From assembly GCF_000799715.1 (NCBI RefSeq), contig NZ_JUHG01000015.1:186001-250000 (forward strand): DNA of 64,000 nt. Direction: 5' to 3'. Shown here piece by piece: positions 52,106-61,309 of this stretch. This DNA is from Martinezella rhizogenes. GTDB taxonomy: Bacteria > Pseudomonadota > Alphaproteobacteria > Rhizobiales > Rhizobiaceae. Position 1 is the first letter of the stretch. Every line of letters begins with the position of its first letter. Under the pieces are notes generated by a model. That model searched no databases, was not told the DNA's origin, and saw only the letters and a list, made by a program, of their open reading frames with translations. The position numbers and the translations under genes are program-made.

Positions 52106-53041
52106 TCACCCTTGATGCGTTGCGCGCGTATGCGGCAACTCCCCTCTCTCCCTCCTTTGCTTCAATTCCTCATTCCAGTCCTCTACGCGCGGCTTGAGCC
52201 GCGAGAAGTCGCAGCCGGCGGCATCCGCCATCTGCCGGATCCGGTCTGCAAAGACCTCGCCTTGAACGTTGTTGTCCGTCGCTGCGACAAGCTGCGTGTG
52301 TCGCTGGGATGCCAGGGTCTCCAGCGCCTGAGCGGTCAGCGGCGACCAGCCACCGCCGGTGCTCACATAGAGCGTGTCGCCTCTCGTCTCCTCGATTGCT
52401 GCAAGGCTCATCGCGTCGATCGCCGCTTCAGTCACGCAGATGCGCCGCGCCGTTGTCACACCGAACCGGAAAAGCTGCTTGGCGCCCCCGGTTGAAAAAC
52501 CCCGCCAATCGGGTCCCCGCTCCTCCCATCCGATGATCTCACCCGAGCCATCAACGTGCTTGGCCCACGCGCTGCCGTAGGGGCCTTCGCGAAGCAGTTC
52601 GGCGTCAATTGCCTTGCGGACGACATGCCCGGGAATAGCCCGATGCCGCGTGAGATAGGTCCAGGTCGCAGACGAGCGCCCTGGGCGCTTGCGATGGTCC
52701 CATCGTTCAGGGATCGTCGCATCAATATTGAAGAGGCGCGCTGGCCGCTCCCAAGCCGGCAGGGTCGGCTGATAGGCGACGAGTTCGCAGACCGCCACAA
52801 GCGCTTCGGAAAAGCCGCCGCCAAGCAGGTAGTTTGCAAGCGCAAAGACGTCGCCTTTGGCGTCGGAGCGTGGGTCGAACCAGCCTTTGTCATCGTGAAT
52901 GACGATGATGATGTCGTCCTCTCGCCGGAATTTCACGGCGCGGCGCGTGCTTTCTTTCAGATCGATGGCGAAGCCTTCGTGTTCCAGCATAGCAGTACAG
53001 CCGACACGCGCTCGCAGGGCTTCGATATCAGCCTTCTCCAT
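52106..53041 (-). CDS. DUF3991/TOPRIM-domain protein
   Basis: 311 residues. The N-terminal part ('GWFDPRSDAKGDVFALANYLLGGGF') and middle part ('YLTRHRAIPGHVV', 'HVDGSGEIIGWEERGPDWRGF') match DUF3991. It is followed by a TOPRIM fold with the Glu of CVTEAAIDAMSL and the acidic pair region LVAATDNNVQGE. Such plasmid proteins resemble primases and may prime the incoming strand after conjugation. ATG 53041 has AGAGGAG; longer in-frame sequence upstream is not protein-like. Confidence 0.88.
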   Translation of the reverse strand: MEKADIEALRARVGCTAMLEHEGFAIDLKESTRRAVKFRREDDIIIVIHDDKGWFDPRSDAKGDVFALANYLLGGGFSEALVAVCELVAYQPTLPAWERPARLFNIDATIPERWDHRKRPGRSSATWTYLTRHRAIPGHVVRKAIDAELLREGPYGSAWAKHVDGSGEIIGWEERGPDWRGFSTGGAKQLFRFGVTTARRICVTEAAIDAMSLAAIEETRGDTLYVSTGGGWSPLTAQALETLASQRHTQLVAATDNNVQGEVFADRIRQMADAAGCDFSRLKPRVEDWNEELKQRRERGELPHTRATHQG

Positions 53042-53213
53042 GTTGACTACTCCTCTCTTCCCACTCTGTTTCTTGATCGAACGCCTCACCGGCGCGAAGA
53101 CCCGAGCGCGCAAGGGCGCGGTTCTCAACTGGCAAAAGTGTGAGTAAAGCTCGCGGCGAAGCCTCCCTTTTGCGCGTATGGGCGCAAGCAGCACCCGACA
53201 GGGGGAAACCGGC

Positions 53214-53396
53214 TCAATGAGCCGGTCCGTATGCGAAGGGGTCGTATTCGTGGATGATGGCGTCTTCGTCGCCATCATATTCGGCGGAAGGCATGACGCC
53301 GATCTCTCCATCCACCTCAAAGAGGGTGACCGGAACCATCAGGGTCCGGGCAAGATCGAGTGCGTGGTTTTGAGCGAGGCTGAGATCGTGTGACAT
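53214..53396 (-). CDS. Small acidic hypothetical protein (60 aa)
   Basis: MSHDLSLAQNHALDLARTLM, then VPVTLFEVDGEIGVMPSAEY and an acidic end (DGDEDAIIHEYDPFAYG). GGAG precedes ATG 53396. It resembles short plasmid proteins often found upstream of TOPRIM/DUF1419 genes. Probably the first gene of a transcript running left to the methylase-helicase gene. Function unknown. Confidence 0.7.
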   Translation of the reverse strand: MSHDLSLAQNHALDLARTLMVPVTLFEVDGEIGVMPSAEYDGDEDAIIHEYDPFAYGPAH

Positions 53397-53822
53397 GTGC
53401 GGCTCCATCCGTTGGCGGGGCCGATCCCCGCTCGATGGCGCCCGTGTGTCCAAGCCCCGGCCGCGGTCACCTCGAAGGCGAAGGCGCAGAGGTCGCAGCA
53501 GCTGCGAACCCCTTGCGGGTTGACCGTCCAAGGATGGGACTGGATTAGGGATGCCAGACAAAAGAGCGGAGGTCGGAAACGCCAATGGGTGGAGCAGCCA
53601 CGCGTTCGGCCCGGATCGCATCACCGCTTTGCGGATTAAGCGACCTGACTGCACCGCATACGACAAGTGGATGGAGCGCGAACTGTCTTTCAGCCGTGTG
53701 GCTGCTGTCGCTTTGGAATGACCTTCCCTGCCCCAAGCGTGACACGCATGAGCACAGGTGCCGGATGAAAAGAGCTGCAGCTCGATTTCAACCCATTGAG
53801 CGCGGGACACGCCCAGAAACGA
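53397..53822. other. Gene-free stretch
   Basis: About 425 bases between the 60-aa gene and the hairpin RNA. No frame has both a ribosome site and protein-like content. It probably holds the promoter of the leftward operon. Confidence 0.4.
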
Positions 53823-53975
53823 AAAAGCCTGCCGCGGGAGGAGGTGCGGCAGGCTTTTCGAAAAGAACCGAACAGCGACTGGGAGGAGGAGTGCCGCCGT
53901 TCCTACAGACGTCCCTGGGAGGAGGAGCGGGCCGTCTGAAACTCGAAGCTCTGCGGGAGGAGGTGCATCACTTCG
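53823..53975 (-). ncRNA. Cuckoo-type sRNA: four hairpins with CCTCCTCCC loops
   Basis: On the minus strand CCTCCTCCC occurs four times (plus-strand GGGAGGAGG at 53836, 53881, 53917 and 53955), each inside a dyad. The last hairpin of the transcript is a perfect 13-bp stem, AAAAGCCTGCCGC / GCGGCAGGCTTTT, with loop ACCTCCTCCC and a T-run: a terminator presenting an anti-Shine-Dalgarno loop. The others are CAGACG-CCC / GGG-CGTCTG (53910-53938), GAAC-GCG with one wobble pair (53870-53902) and a weaker CGAAG-GC / GC-CTTCG. Tandem anti-SD hairpins define the rhizobial cuckoo (ar14) RNA family. The 5' end is not determined. Confidence 0.85.
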
Positions 53976-54109
53976 ATGGAGCTAACCATACCCCAGACAT
54001 CGAGATTTCATATAGCTTATGCTGCACTGCAGCTATGCAAGAAATACAGATCGGAAAAGCGCGGGATGAAGCAGGATCGAACTGACCCGCAGACCGGGGA
54101 TCCCGACGC

Positions 54110-54136
54110 AAAAACGCCCGCGTCATCGGCGGGCGT
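54110..54136 (-). terminator. Terminator of the DUF1127 gene
   Basis: Stem ACGCCCGC / GCGGGCGT (54114-54136), followed on the minus strand by TTTTT; 33 bases past the DUF1127 stop. Confidence 0.8.
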
Positions 54137-54168
54137 CGAGCAGTCTTGGAGGCTATAAGTCCGTGCGG

Positions 54169-54315
54169 TTAGCGCGCGACCGATGCGCGGGCAACGCTGC
54201 GGATGTCGGCGCGGTCGATGCCGAGGTCCTGCAGTTCACGGCTGGACATGCGGCCAAGTTCGGTAACGGTCTGACGGAACTTGCGCCAGTTGTTGAAAGA
54301 GCGTGCTACGTTCAT
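54169..54315 (-). CDS. DUF1127 small basic protein
   Basis: 48 residues: MNVARSFNNWRKFRQTVTEL, then GRMSSRELQDLGIDRADIRS and VARASVAR. The 'L..LS...L.DLGI.R.DI' signature is DUF1127 (YjiS-like), a small Arg-rich RNA-binding-type family abundant in alphaproteobacteria and linked to phosphate, carbon and sRNA control. AGGGG lies seven bases before ATG 54315. Its 3' neighbour is the cuckoo RNA on the same strand, separated by a terminator. Confidence 0.92.
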   Translation of the reverse strand: MNVARSFNNWRKFRQTVTELGRMSSRELQDLGIDRADIRSVARASVAR

Positions 54316-54689
54316 GATAATCCCCTTTCCTGAGGGCTTGATGACGTCAGCAACCTTCTTTGGCTCGGGCGTCGTTTCGATGATTGAGATATAGGCGTTT
54401 CAATCGATTTAGAACAGTGCCAATCCCTCATTCCACCCATGCGTCTTATGCACGGGTCCCAGGAATCAGCTCGAAATGAATGCAGTTCAACCCCTGAAAT
54501 GATCGAACGCCGTCGGGTGCTTGATCAGCAGGTCAGCGTCCCGGTAGCGATGGTTCTTGTCCAAGCACAGGCCCGTTACAGTATCCAAGGATTTTTCGCT
54601 GAGTTTTGATTCCGGCCTGAATCACCCGACTACCGCCGACCACACCGCTGCGGTGAGGGGCGCCTTTGTCCTGAGCGGCAAAATGGCGG
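54316..54689. other. Intergenic, no supported gene
   Basis: The half next to the DUF1127 gene should contain its promoter. On the minus strand a start-less open stretch around 54500-54605 encodes protein-like residues (LCLDKNHRYRDADLLIKHPT and onward) and may be the end of a lost gene. No terminator with a T-run was seen after the cytochrome gene. Confidence 0.4.
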
Positions 54690-56147
54690 CTACGCTGCCG
54701 CCGATACTGCACGCCTCTTCCTTAAAGCCCACAATGCGGCAACCAACAGAACGATTACCACGACGGAGAGGATCACACTTAATATGTAGGGCTGAACGCG
54801 AGCAAGAAACGGCACCGGCCCACCGGCACGAGCGGTGGCGACATCCGCGAGCGTAACCTTGGTCGCCGGATTGCCGAAATTCATGAGCACATAGTTGGAG
54901 ACATCGACGATCTGCTGGTCGGTCAGAGGCGTAACGAAGGACTGGGCACCGAAACCAGGCATGAGCACCTGCTTGCCGGCCGTTTCGCGATCGACGCCAT
55001 AAAGAATGGTTGCCACGAGATTGGCGGGCTGACTGGCACCGGTCGCGCTGTTGTGGAAGAGCGACGGATAGGCCTGGTTTTCGCTACCAGCACCATCGAT
55101 CTGATGACAGCTTGCGCAATAGCCGCTGTAGAGCTGCGCCCCGTCGCGAAGGCTGTTGTGCTCCGTTTGCGAATAGACGCCGCGAAGGCTGCTCTCTGAA
55201 CTGACCGCTGCGCCGTACTCATAGGCGGCACGTGTGTCGCCAGGGTCGCGAATGGCTGGAACGCTCTTGAGATATGACGCCAGGGCATGCAGGTCGGCAT
55301 CTGGCAGATATTGCAGGCTGTTCTGAACGGCCTCCGCCATTCCGCCCGCTGCCTGGTTCTTGCCGTCCGCATGACCCGTGCGGAAATACTGGACAAGTTC
55401 ATCGGTGCTCCAACCGCCGACGCCGCTCACCGGATCAGACGTGATATTGGGTGCATACCATGGGCCGACGGCGCCTCCGGCAAGATAGCTGCCGGCACTT
55501 TCCCCCATCAGCAAGCCGCGCGGCGAATGACAGGAGCTGCAGTGACCAAGCGCGCCGGCCAGATAGGCGCCGCGGTTGATCTCCTCGGTTTTGCCTGGGT
55601 CCGGTTGAAATGGCGCTTTGGTGGAATAGAGCAGGTTCCAGAACGCCATCGAGAACCGGATATTGAACGGAAATGGCAAGTTCGTCTGGTTTGATGCCTT
55701 GTCATCGACGGGCTCGACGCCGTTCATGAAATACGCATAGAGCGCATGCATGTCGGCGTCGGTGATCTCGGCATAAGCGGTATACGGCATGGCCGGATAG
55801 AGATGACCGCCGTCTTTGCGGATTCCCTTGCGCACCGCAAGATCGAAGTCGTCTTCGGTGTAGTTGCCTATGCCTGCCGTCTTTGAGGGCGTGATGTTGG
55901 TGGAGTAGATGGTGCCGAGCGGTGAGACGATCGGATATCCGCCGGCGAACGGTCTATTGCTGTGGGGCACGGTGTGGCAGGCCATGCAATCGGCGGCAGT
56001 CGCGATCCCCCTGCCCTTTTCGACAAGTGCTTGTGGATCGCTGGTCTGGGCCCCGGCCTTTCCAATCCCCAGAAAAACAGCAGAAAGGGCGAGGAAGATA
56101 ACTGCGCCTTGTTTTGCAAGGCTTTTTTGCCTGAAGATCTTTCGCAT
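54690..56147 (-). CDS. Tri-haem cytochrome c subunit of a membrane FAD dehydrogenase
   Basis: 485 residues. A signal/anchor (QGAVIFLALSAVFLGIGKAG) precedes three c-type haem motifs: CMACH (54-58), CSSCH (~204) and CASCH (~345). A C-terminal membrane helix (ILSVILSVVVIVLLVAALW) with basic end anchors it. This is the cytochrome subunit of gluconate-2-dehydrogenase/sorbitol-dehydrogenase-type complexes, passing electrons to quinone. The start is two bases after the GMC stop codon. Confidence 0.93.
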   Translation of the reverse strand: MRKIFRQKSLAKQGAVIFLALSAVFLGIGKAGAQTSDPQALVEKGRGIATAADCMACHTVPHSNRPFAGGYPIVSPLGTIYSTNITPSKTAGIGNYTEDDFDLAVRKGIRKDGGHLYPAMPYTAYAEITDADMHALYAYFMNGVEPVDDKASNQTNLPFPFNIRFSMAFWNLLYSTKAPFQPDPGKTEEINRGAYLAGALGHCSSCHSPRGLLMGESAGSYLAGGAVGPWYAPNITSDPVSGVGGWSTDELVQYFRTGHADGKNQAAGGMAEAVQNSLQYLPDADLHALASYLKSVPAIRDPGDTRAAYEYGAAVSSESSLRGVYSQTEHNSLRDGAQLYSGYCASCHQIDGAGSENQAYPSLFHNSATGASQPANLVATILYGVDRETAGKQVLMPGFGAQSFVTPLTDQQIVDVSNYVLMNFGNPATKVTLADVATARAGGPVPFLARVQPYILSVILSVVVIVLLVAALWALRKRRAVSAAA

Positions 56148-56149
56148 GC

Positions 56150-57796
56150 TCAAGCCCTCAGCGATTTGGAGATGTCGTCGGCAGCCTTGATGCCGAGCGC
56201 CGCCATGGTGAGGGTGCTGTTGACCACGCTTGCAGACGGGATTGCTCCGCCGCCTGGGATCCAGAGATTGGAGTGGTCATGGGTACGGCAATTGCCGTCG
56301 ACGACCGAATCCTTAGGGTCGCTGCCCATGATGCAGCCACCCATGATATGGTTGTTGGCGTTGAGTGCCGTGGTGACATGAAAATCGGTGGCGTTGAAAA
56401 GCCTGCCGATATTCTCCAACTGCTTGACGGCCGCATCATAACCTTTGTGAACATAGTCTCCGACATCGTAGTAGACATCCGGACAGGGTATGCCATGCGG
56501 ATCGAGCCGTGACTTGCTGAGCGTCACCCGGTTCTTCGGATCGGGAAGAGGTTCAAGGCTGATCGACAGATCGACCCCATGCGTCGTAAGGCGGCGAATT
56601 TCGGCGTCGAGCGCCGGACCGACAAGGCCCTTTTTCAGGGCTACCGACGTTGCGGTTGTGACCTGGGTGATATTGTTCAGGATCATCTTGTTTGCCGAAT
56701 ATTCCGAACGAAACGCCCCGTCGCGGGGTCCAACGATACAACTGCTTTGCGCTGGTCCACGCCCAATCCATAAAGGCTCCGGCGCTTGAAAGAAGCAATG
56801 AAAGCCGGAGTGATCCATCATGTTGCGGCCGACCTGGTCGGAGCTGTTTGCGATGCCGGCAGGATTGCGATCGTTAGCCGCGGCCAGGAGCAGGCGCGGC
56901 GATTCGAGCGCGTTGCAGGCTATTACGAACGTATCGGCGGTGACCTTGTGCGATTGATGCTGGCTGTCGTACCAGTGCATCGCCGTCACGCGGTTGTTTT
57001 CGTCCGTATCGATCTTGTAGACAACCGCTTCGGCGAGCACAGAGGCGCCCTTGGCTTCCGCCGCCTGCACGGAATGGATGGCATTGTACATCGCCCCAAT
57101 CGGACAGATCGGCTGGCAATTATTGTTGCCGCAACAGGTCGGACGACCATTCCAGGGCCGTGTACTGCGGGCCTGCGGGATCGGTACCGAACGATAGCCA
57201 TGCGCATTGACGATTTCGGCAAAACGCTTGTCCCCATAGCTCCAGGGCACCATGTCCATCGGGTAGGGTTTGCTGCGCTCGGACGGCGATTGCAGCATAG
57301 GATCGTTGGGGCCGGCGACCCCCATCGCTTCCTCCGCCCGACAGTAATAGGGCTCGAGCTCATCGTAGGAGATCGGCCAGTCCCGTCCGACACCATAGGC
57401 GGTGCGCATTTTCAGGTCGACCGGAAGATGCCGCCAACTGGATGCGGCCCAATGCCAGGTCGTGCCGCCAACGGTTTTGAGATAGCCCTGTTTGAAACCC
57501 TTGCCGTCCGGACCGGACAGTTCGACATAGTTGTTTTCCGGCCAATAAAGCGGCGCGGGCGCCATTTTCGATTGCGGATAGAGCCCTTGAAAGTCAGACC
57601 CTGCGCGGTTCTTGAACGGCATGTTGCGCCAGTTCTCCACGGCCTGACCACGCTCTATGCGCAGCCCAGCGTCCAGTAGCAGTACCGCGTAACCTTCCCC
57701 GGCAAGCTGCTCTGCAATCAGGGCGCCAACCACGCCGGAGCCGACAATCGCCACGTCAGCCTTGGCATCGCCATTTGTGAAAACGGGAGATTTCAT
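56150..57796 (-). CDS. GMC-family FAD dehydrogenase, large subunit
   Basis: 548 residues. The FAD motif is AIVGSGVVGALIAEQL (17-32). A Cys cluster (PTCCGNNNCQPICPIG, near 215-230) is typical of gluconate/2-keto-gluconate and FAD-glucose dehydrogenases. The C-terminal catalytic region has NANNHIMGGC and the FAD clamp 'NLWIPGGGAIPSASVVNSTLTMAALG'. Acts in the periplasm, carried by the Tat-signal small subunit. ATG 57796 is two bases after the upstream stop; a TTG at 57802 overlapping it is possible. Substrate: a sugar acid or polyol. Confidence 0.93.
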   Translation of the reverse strand: MKSPVFTNGDAKADVAIVGSGVVGALIAEQLAGEGYAVLLLDAGLRIERGQAVENWRNMPFKNRAGSDFQGLYPQSKMAPAPLYWPENNYVELSGPDGKGFKQGYLKTVGGTTWHWAASSWRHLPVDLKMRTAYGVGRDWPISYDELEPYYCRAEEAMGVAGPNDPMLQSPSERSKPYPMDMVPWSYGDKRFAEIVNAHGYRSVPIPQARSTRPWNGRPTCCGNNNCQPICPIGAMYNAIHSVQAAEAKGASVLAEAVVYKIDTDENNRVTAMHWYDSQHQSHKVTADTFVIACNALESPRLLLAAANDRNPAGIANSSDQVGRNMMDHSGFHCFFQAPEPLWIGRGPAQSSCIVGPRDGAFRSEYSANKMILNNITQVTTATSVALKKGLVGPALDAEIRRLTTHGVDLSISLEPLPDPKNRVTLSKSRLDPHGIPCPDVYYDVGDYVHKGYDAAVKQLENIGRLFNATDFHVTTALNANNHIMGGCIMGSDPKDSVVDGNCRTHDHSNLWIPGGGAIPSASVVNSTLTMAALGIKAADDISKSLRA

Positions 57797-57798
57797 CG

Positions 57799-58380
57799 TC
57801 AAAGCACTTTCGGATAGTTGTTGGGCATGGTGGTGATTTCAGGTGGCAGACCGGTCCACCACAAGGGCCCCTTGTTGCAGTAGGTGGGCACGGTCAGACC
57901 ATCAGCAACGGGCCGGTACATCAGCGCGTCGGCGTAGGAGACGACGACGGGCCCTTTGCCTGTTTCGACGGTGCCGGTGTACCATGCGGTAATGATAGCG
58001 GTCAGAGTGTCGCCAAGCCCAATGGCAGATGCCGCGGCCTTCAGGGCGTCCGGCGAGCCCGTTTGCCCAACGAGCGGTACAATCTGAGCCAGGCGGCCTT
58101 CAAAGCCCGCATCATCGGCTTGCAGCGCTGCATAAATCCGATCCGCCGTCATTGGCGAGAGATCAGACTTCCCGGTGATCGCGCGGGAAACGTTGAGGAA
58201 GCCGGAGAGCCCACTGATCGGCGCCGCCGACCGGGCGCTCGCCGGTTGCCATGCAAACCCGGCAAAAGAGAAGGCGGCTCCCGCAAGAAGTGCGCGGCGA
58301 GTGATCGACGGCACGGTGGAAGTTTTGATGGAATTGCCTCGCCCTGCCAAAAGCGGGCCATCCTGAGACGTCATGGTCAT
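57799..58380 (-). CDS. Dehydrogenase small subunit with Tat signal
   Basis: 193 residues. A twin-arginine signal (SITRRALLAGAAFSFAGFAW, RR at 28-29) precedes a soluble domain: 'GFLNVSRAITGKSDLSPMTADRIYAAL', 'AWYTGTVETG' and 'YADALMYRPVADGLTVPTYC'. It matches the sorbitol/gluconate dehydrogenase small subunit that helps maturation and export of the FAD subunit. AGGAAA precedes ATG 58380. First gene of a three-gene operon. Confidence 0.9.
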   Translation of the reverse strand: MTMTSQDGPLLAGRGNSIKTSTVPSITRRALLAGAAFSFAGFAWQPASARSAAPISGLSGFLNVSRAITGKSDLSPMTADRIYAALQADDAGFEGRLAQIVPLVGQTGSPDALKAAASAIGLGDTLTAIITAWYTGTVETGKGPVVVSYADALMYRPVADGLTVPTYCNKGPLWWTGLPPEITTMPNNYPKVL

Positions 58381-58509
58381 GGTCGTTTCCTGTGAGAACG
58401 GATCGGCCGGGCTCCAAGACGAGCGGTCGTCCCTAAAGGCACGAATTATCTCCACTCCCGCCGCAGGTTGAAGCGGACGGGGTCAATATCAGCATTTTCG
58501 TTTTGATAT

Positions 58510-58523
58510 TTAGATCGATCTAA
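58510..58523. promoter_or_regulatory. Candidate LacI-type operator
   Basis: TTAGATCGATCTAA is a perfect 14-bp palindrome with central CG, the usual LacI/GalR geometry. It lies in the gap between the dehydrogenase operon and the lacI-type gene, 130 bases from the former and 123 from the latter. Confidence 0.6.
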
Positions 58524-58645
58524 GTCAAGTTCATTTTGCGTGGAATTTTGCTATCAACGTCGCGATGCGCTAAGCGCCGTGTTTCAGGACCTTGAAATTA
58601 CGTGGATCAATGTCAGGTCTATTAACCTACCGTTGAGGAGCCCAT

Positions 58646-59677
58646 TTGGCCTCGGATGACAAAAGAAAACAGCGGGTGACACTGATCGACGTGGCGCGCG
58701 AAGCAGGTGTATCGCGAGCGACAGCATCGCTTGTCATCCGCAATAGCCCACTCGCCGCGGTCAAAACGCGCGAGCGTGTGGAAGCGGCGATAGCGCGATT
58801 GGGTTACGTCAGGAATCTCACCGCGGCTCGCCTCAGGGCCAGCCAAACAAGAATGGTCGGGCTTATCGTTCCAAACCTGACCAATCCATTCTTCGCAGAG
58901 TTGCTGTCGGGAGTGGAAGAGATCATCGACGACGCCGGGTTGATCGTTATCCTTGCCAACAGCCATGACAGCGCTTGTCGGCAAAGTGCGCTGATGCGCA
59001 GAATGCGCGAGCACGGCGTAGATGGTATCATCCTATGCCCCGCCTCGGATACCGCGGGCGATTTTCTTGATGACCAGCGGGAGTGGCAACTCTCCGTCGT
59101 TCAAGTTTTGCGTCATATCACGCGATCAGTCGACTATGTAGGCGTCGACTACGCCGGTGGCATGAACAGTGCCGTGGACTACCTCGTCTCGCTGGGACAT
59201 GAACGCATTGCATTCGCCATCCAGGGCGGGCTCCACTCGGCATTTGAAGAGCGTTCGCTTGCCTTCGATCGCGCAATGTCGCGACACAATTTGAATGCGG
59301 GGCCTGTTGTCCGTGTTCCGGAAACCTTGGCGGAGATAGCGCAGACCGCGGTGCCCCTTCTCTTTGCCGGGATGACCTTGCCGACTGCAACCATCTGCTT
59401 CAACGACATCGTCGCAATGGGTCTTTCCAGCGGACTGTATGACCATAATATCCGGGTCGGCCATGACCATTCCATCATCGGTTTTGATCATGTCAGGAAT
59501 GGCGAGGCTATGCGACCACGTCTGACATCGGTGTCGACCTATTCTGACGTCGTCGGTCGCAGAGCGGCTCAAAGGCTTCTGGCAAGGCTGGAGAATCCCG
59601 ACGGAGAGGTTGAATGGGACGTCATCAAAACAGATTTGTATGTTGGCGATTCCTGTGCGCCGGCTTTGAACTCATAG
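58646..59677 (+). CDS. LacI-family transcriptional regulator
   Basis: 343 residues. HTH and hinge are VTLIDVAREAGVSRATASLV (11-30) and TAARLRASQTRMVGLI. The periplasmic-binding-like core follows (VPNLTNPFFAELLSGVEE, CFNDIVAMGLSSGLYDH, IIGFDHVRNGEAMRPRLTSV). The start is TTG 58646, set by GAGGAG five bases upstream; no ATG is better. It faces the FAD-dehydrogenase operon across a perfect palindrome, so it probably represses that operon until a sugar or sugar acid binds. Confidence 0.93.
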   Translation: MASDDKRKQRVTLIDVAREAGVSRATASLVIRNSPLAAVKTRERVEAAIARLGYVRNLTAARLRASQTRMVGLIVPNLTNPFFAELLSGVEEIIDDAGLIVILANSHDSACRQSALMRRMREHGVDGIILCPASDTAGDFLDDQREWQLSVVQVLRHITRSVDYVGVDYAGGMNSAVDYLVSLGHERIAFAIQGGLHSAFEERSLAFDRAMSRHNLNAGPVVRVPETLAEIAQTAVPLLFAGMTLPTATICFNDIVAMGLSSGLYDHNIRVGHDHSIIGFDHVRNGEAMRPRLTSVSTYSDVVGRRAAQRLLARLENPDGEVEWDVIKTDLYVGDSCAPALNS

Positions 59678-59811
59678 CTTGAAGATGATGGTGTCGAGCC
59701 ATACGACGGCCTATCTCTAGGCCCGATGGTGAGCAACCTCGCGAGCTGCGCTTACCTGGAAGAGTAACGCACCGAATTGAGTATTTGGATGGGATACCCA
59801 TCCTTGCGCTA

Positions 59812-60726
59812 TTAGATTCCGAGGGTCCCGCGTCGTCCTTCTTCCACCAGCACCTGAACGACGTGCCTCACGCGCGGAAGCAGATGCTTGTTCGCAGGCC
59901 ACACTGCGGAGATTGTGACGGCAACATCAGTGAACTCTTCGATCACCGCCACCAGCCTGCCAGCGTCGATGTGATCAGAAACAAGCGAACTAGGCATCTG
60001 AGCCAGACCCAGACCCGCAACCGCAGCGTCAATGATCGCAGCGCCGTCCCCGATTTCATGGGTCGGCGGCGGGGTGATGCGTGTGACCGAGCCGTCGGCC
60101 GATCGAACCCGCCAGGTATTCGGGATGTCCCTTCTGAAACCGACAACGCAATCGTGATGCTGAATGTCTTCGATCCTCGTGGGCCGGCCTCGCGCAGCCA
60201 AATAGTCAGGCGAAGCAAAGATTGTGGCCTTCTGTTCGGCCAGCTTGCGTGTGACCAGGCCATTGGTGTCCTTTGTCTCGCCGAACCTTATTGCAAGATC
60301 GACCCCTTCCTCGACCGGATCGATGATCCGATCCGTCAACGACAATGACAGGGTCAGCCCCTGATGCTGTTTTGCAATGTTGGTCAAGATCGGCAACAGG
60401 TATTGTCGTCCCCACGCCGACGGAGCATCGATGCGAAGCCGTCCCGCCACTTTCTGGTTCCTGGTGACCAGCGCGTCTTCCGCGGAGCCGATCTCCTCGA
60501 GTGCGTGCCGACAACTGGCAAAATAGGCCTCGCCATCGGGGGTGAGGACAAGTTTGCGTGTCGTGCGATGCAGAAGTTTCGTGCCCAATCGCTCCTCCAG
60601 CCGCGCCACGCTCTTCCCAACCGCAGACTTCGTTATTCCGAGTTTGTCGGCCGCGGCCGTGAAACTCAACAAGGTCGCCGCCTCGACAAAGGCGATGACG
60701 CCGCCAAGCTGGTCAAGTTGAGCCAT
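59812..60726 (-). CDS. LysR-family transcriptional regulator
   Basis: 304 residues. HTH LLSFTAAADKLGITKSAVGK (18-37) and a CrgA-like effector domain ('GRLRIDAPSAWGRQYLLPIL', 'VDLAIRFGETKDTNGLVTRK'). AGAGGA precedes ATG 60726. It diverges from the tautomerase-aldo/keto reductase-monooxygenase genes and is their likely regulator. Confidence 0.92.
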   Translation of the reverse strand: MAQLDQLGGVIAFVEAATLLSFTAAADKLGITKSAVGKSVARLEERLGTKLLHRTTRKLVLTPDGEAYFASCRHALEEIGSAEDALVTRNQKVAGRLRIDAPSAWGRQYLLPILTNIAKQHQGLTLSLSLTDRIIDPVEEGVDLAIRFGETKDTNGLVTRKLAEQKATIFASPDYLAARGRPTRIEDIQHHDCVVGFRRDIPNTWRVRSADGSVTRITPPPTHEIGDGAAIIDAAVAGLGLAQMPSSLVSDHIDAGRLVAVIEEFTDVAVTISAVWPANKHLLPRVRHVVQVLVEEGRRGTLGI

Positions 60727-60995
60727 TGTAGAAAATTCCTCTACTTATCGTAGCTTTTGAAACGTTTATCGGACTTCATGCATACTATAATCACTATCGA
60801 AGCGACAACAACGATGAGTTCGGGACCGACGTGCAACATCGGTGAAGATCGAGAAGGTTCAAAGCGGACTGCTTCGCTCTTCGCATGATCTACCACCTCG
60901 GCAGCTCGCGCCCTGTTGTCGGACCACGCCACGAGCCGAATGCTCGGCACTGTCGCTATGGCAGCAAATGGCTGCCGGTTTTAAAGGAGACTGAA

Positions 60996-61193
60996 ATGCC
61001 TGTCGTACGCGTAAGCTGGTTTGCCGGTAAGGATGCAAAGGCCAAGAAGGCTGTTGCCGCCGAAATCACCGAGAGCATCGTCAAGAACACCGGTACGGAC
61101 GCAAAATACATCTACGTCCTGTTCGAAGACATCGCACCGTCGGATTGGGCAGGGGCCGGCAAGCTGTTCGGTGAGGAACCGGAAAAATCCTGA
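60996..61193 (+). CDS. 4-oxalocrotonate tautomerase-like enzyme
   Basis: 65 residues. The N-terminal proline exposed after Met removal (MPVVRVSWFAGKDAKAKKAV) is the catalytic base of the tautomerase superfamily. 'AEITESIVKNTGTDAKYIYVLFED' fits the alpha/beta subunit, which oligomerises. AAAGGAG precedes ATG 60996. It is 120 bases upstream of an aldo/keto reductase. Probably acts on a small keto/enol compound; substrate unknown. Confidence 0.88.
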   Translation: MPVVRVSWFAGKDAKAKKAVAAEITESIVKNTGTDAKYIYVLFEDIAPSDWAGAGKLFGEEPEKS

Positions 61194-61309
61194 GCCTCTC
61201 ATCTTAAGCCCGGGCAACTTTCAATGATCGCTGTCCGGGCCAATAGACAGGGTCTGTCGCCGCAGACAATTACCCGCAAACCACCAATCCTAATTACTCG
61301 GAGACTGCC

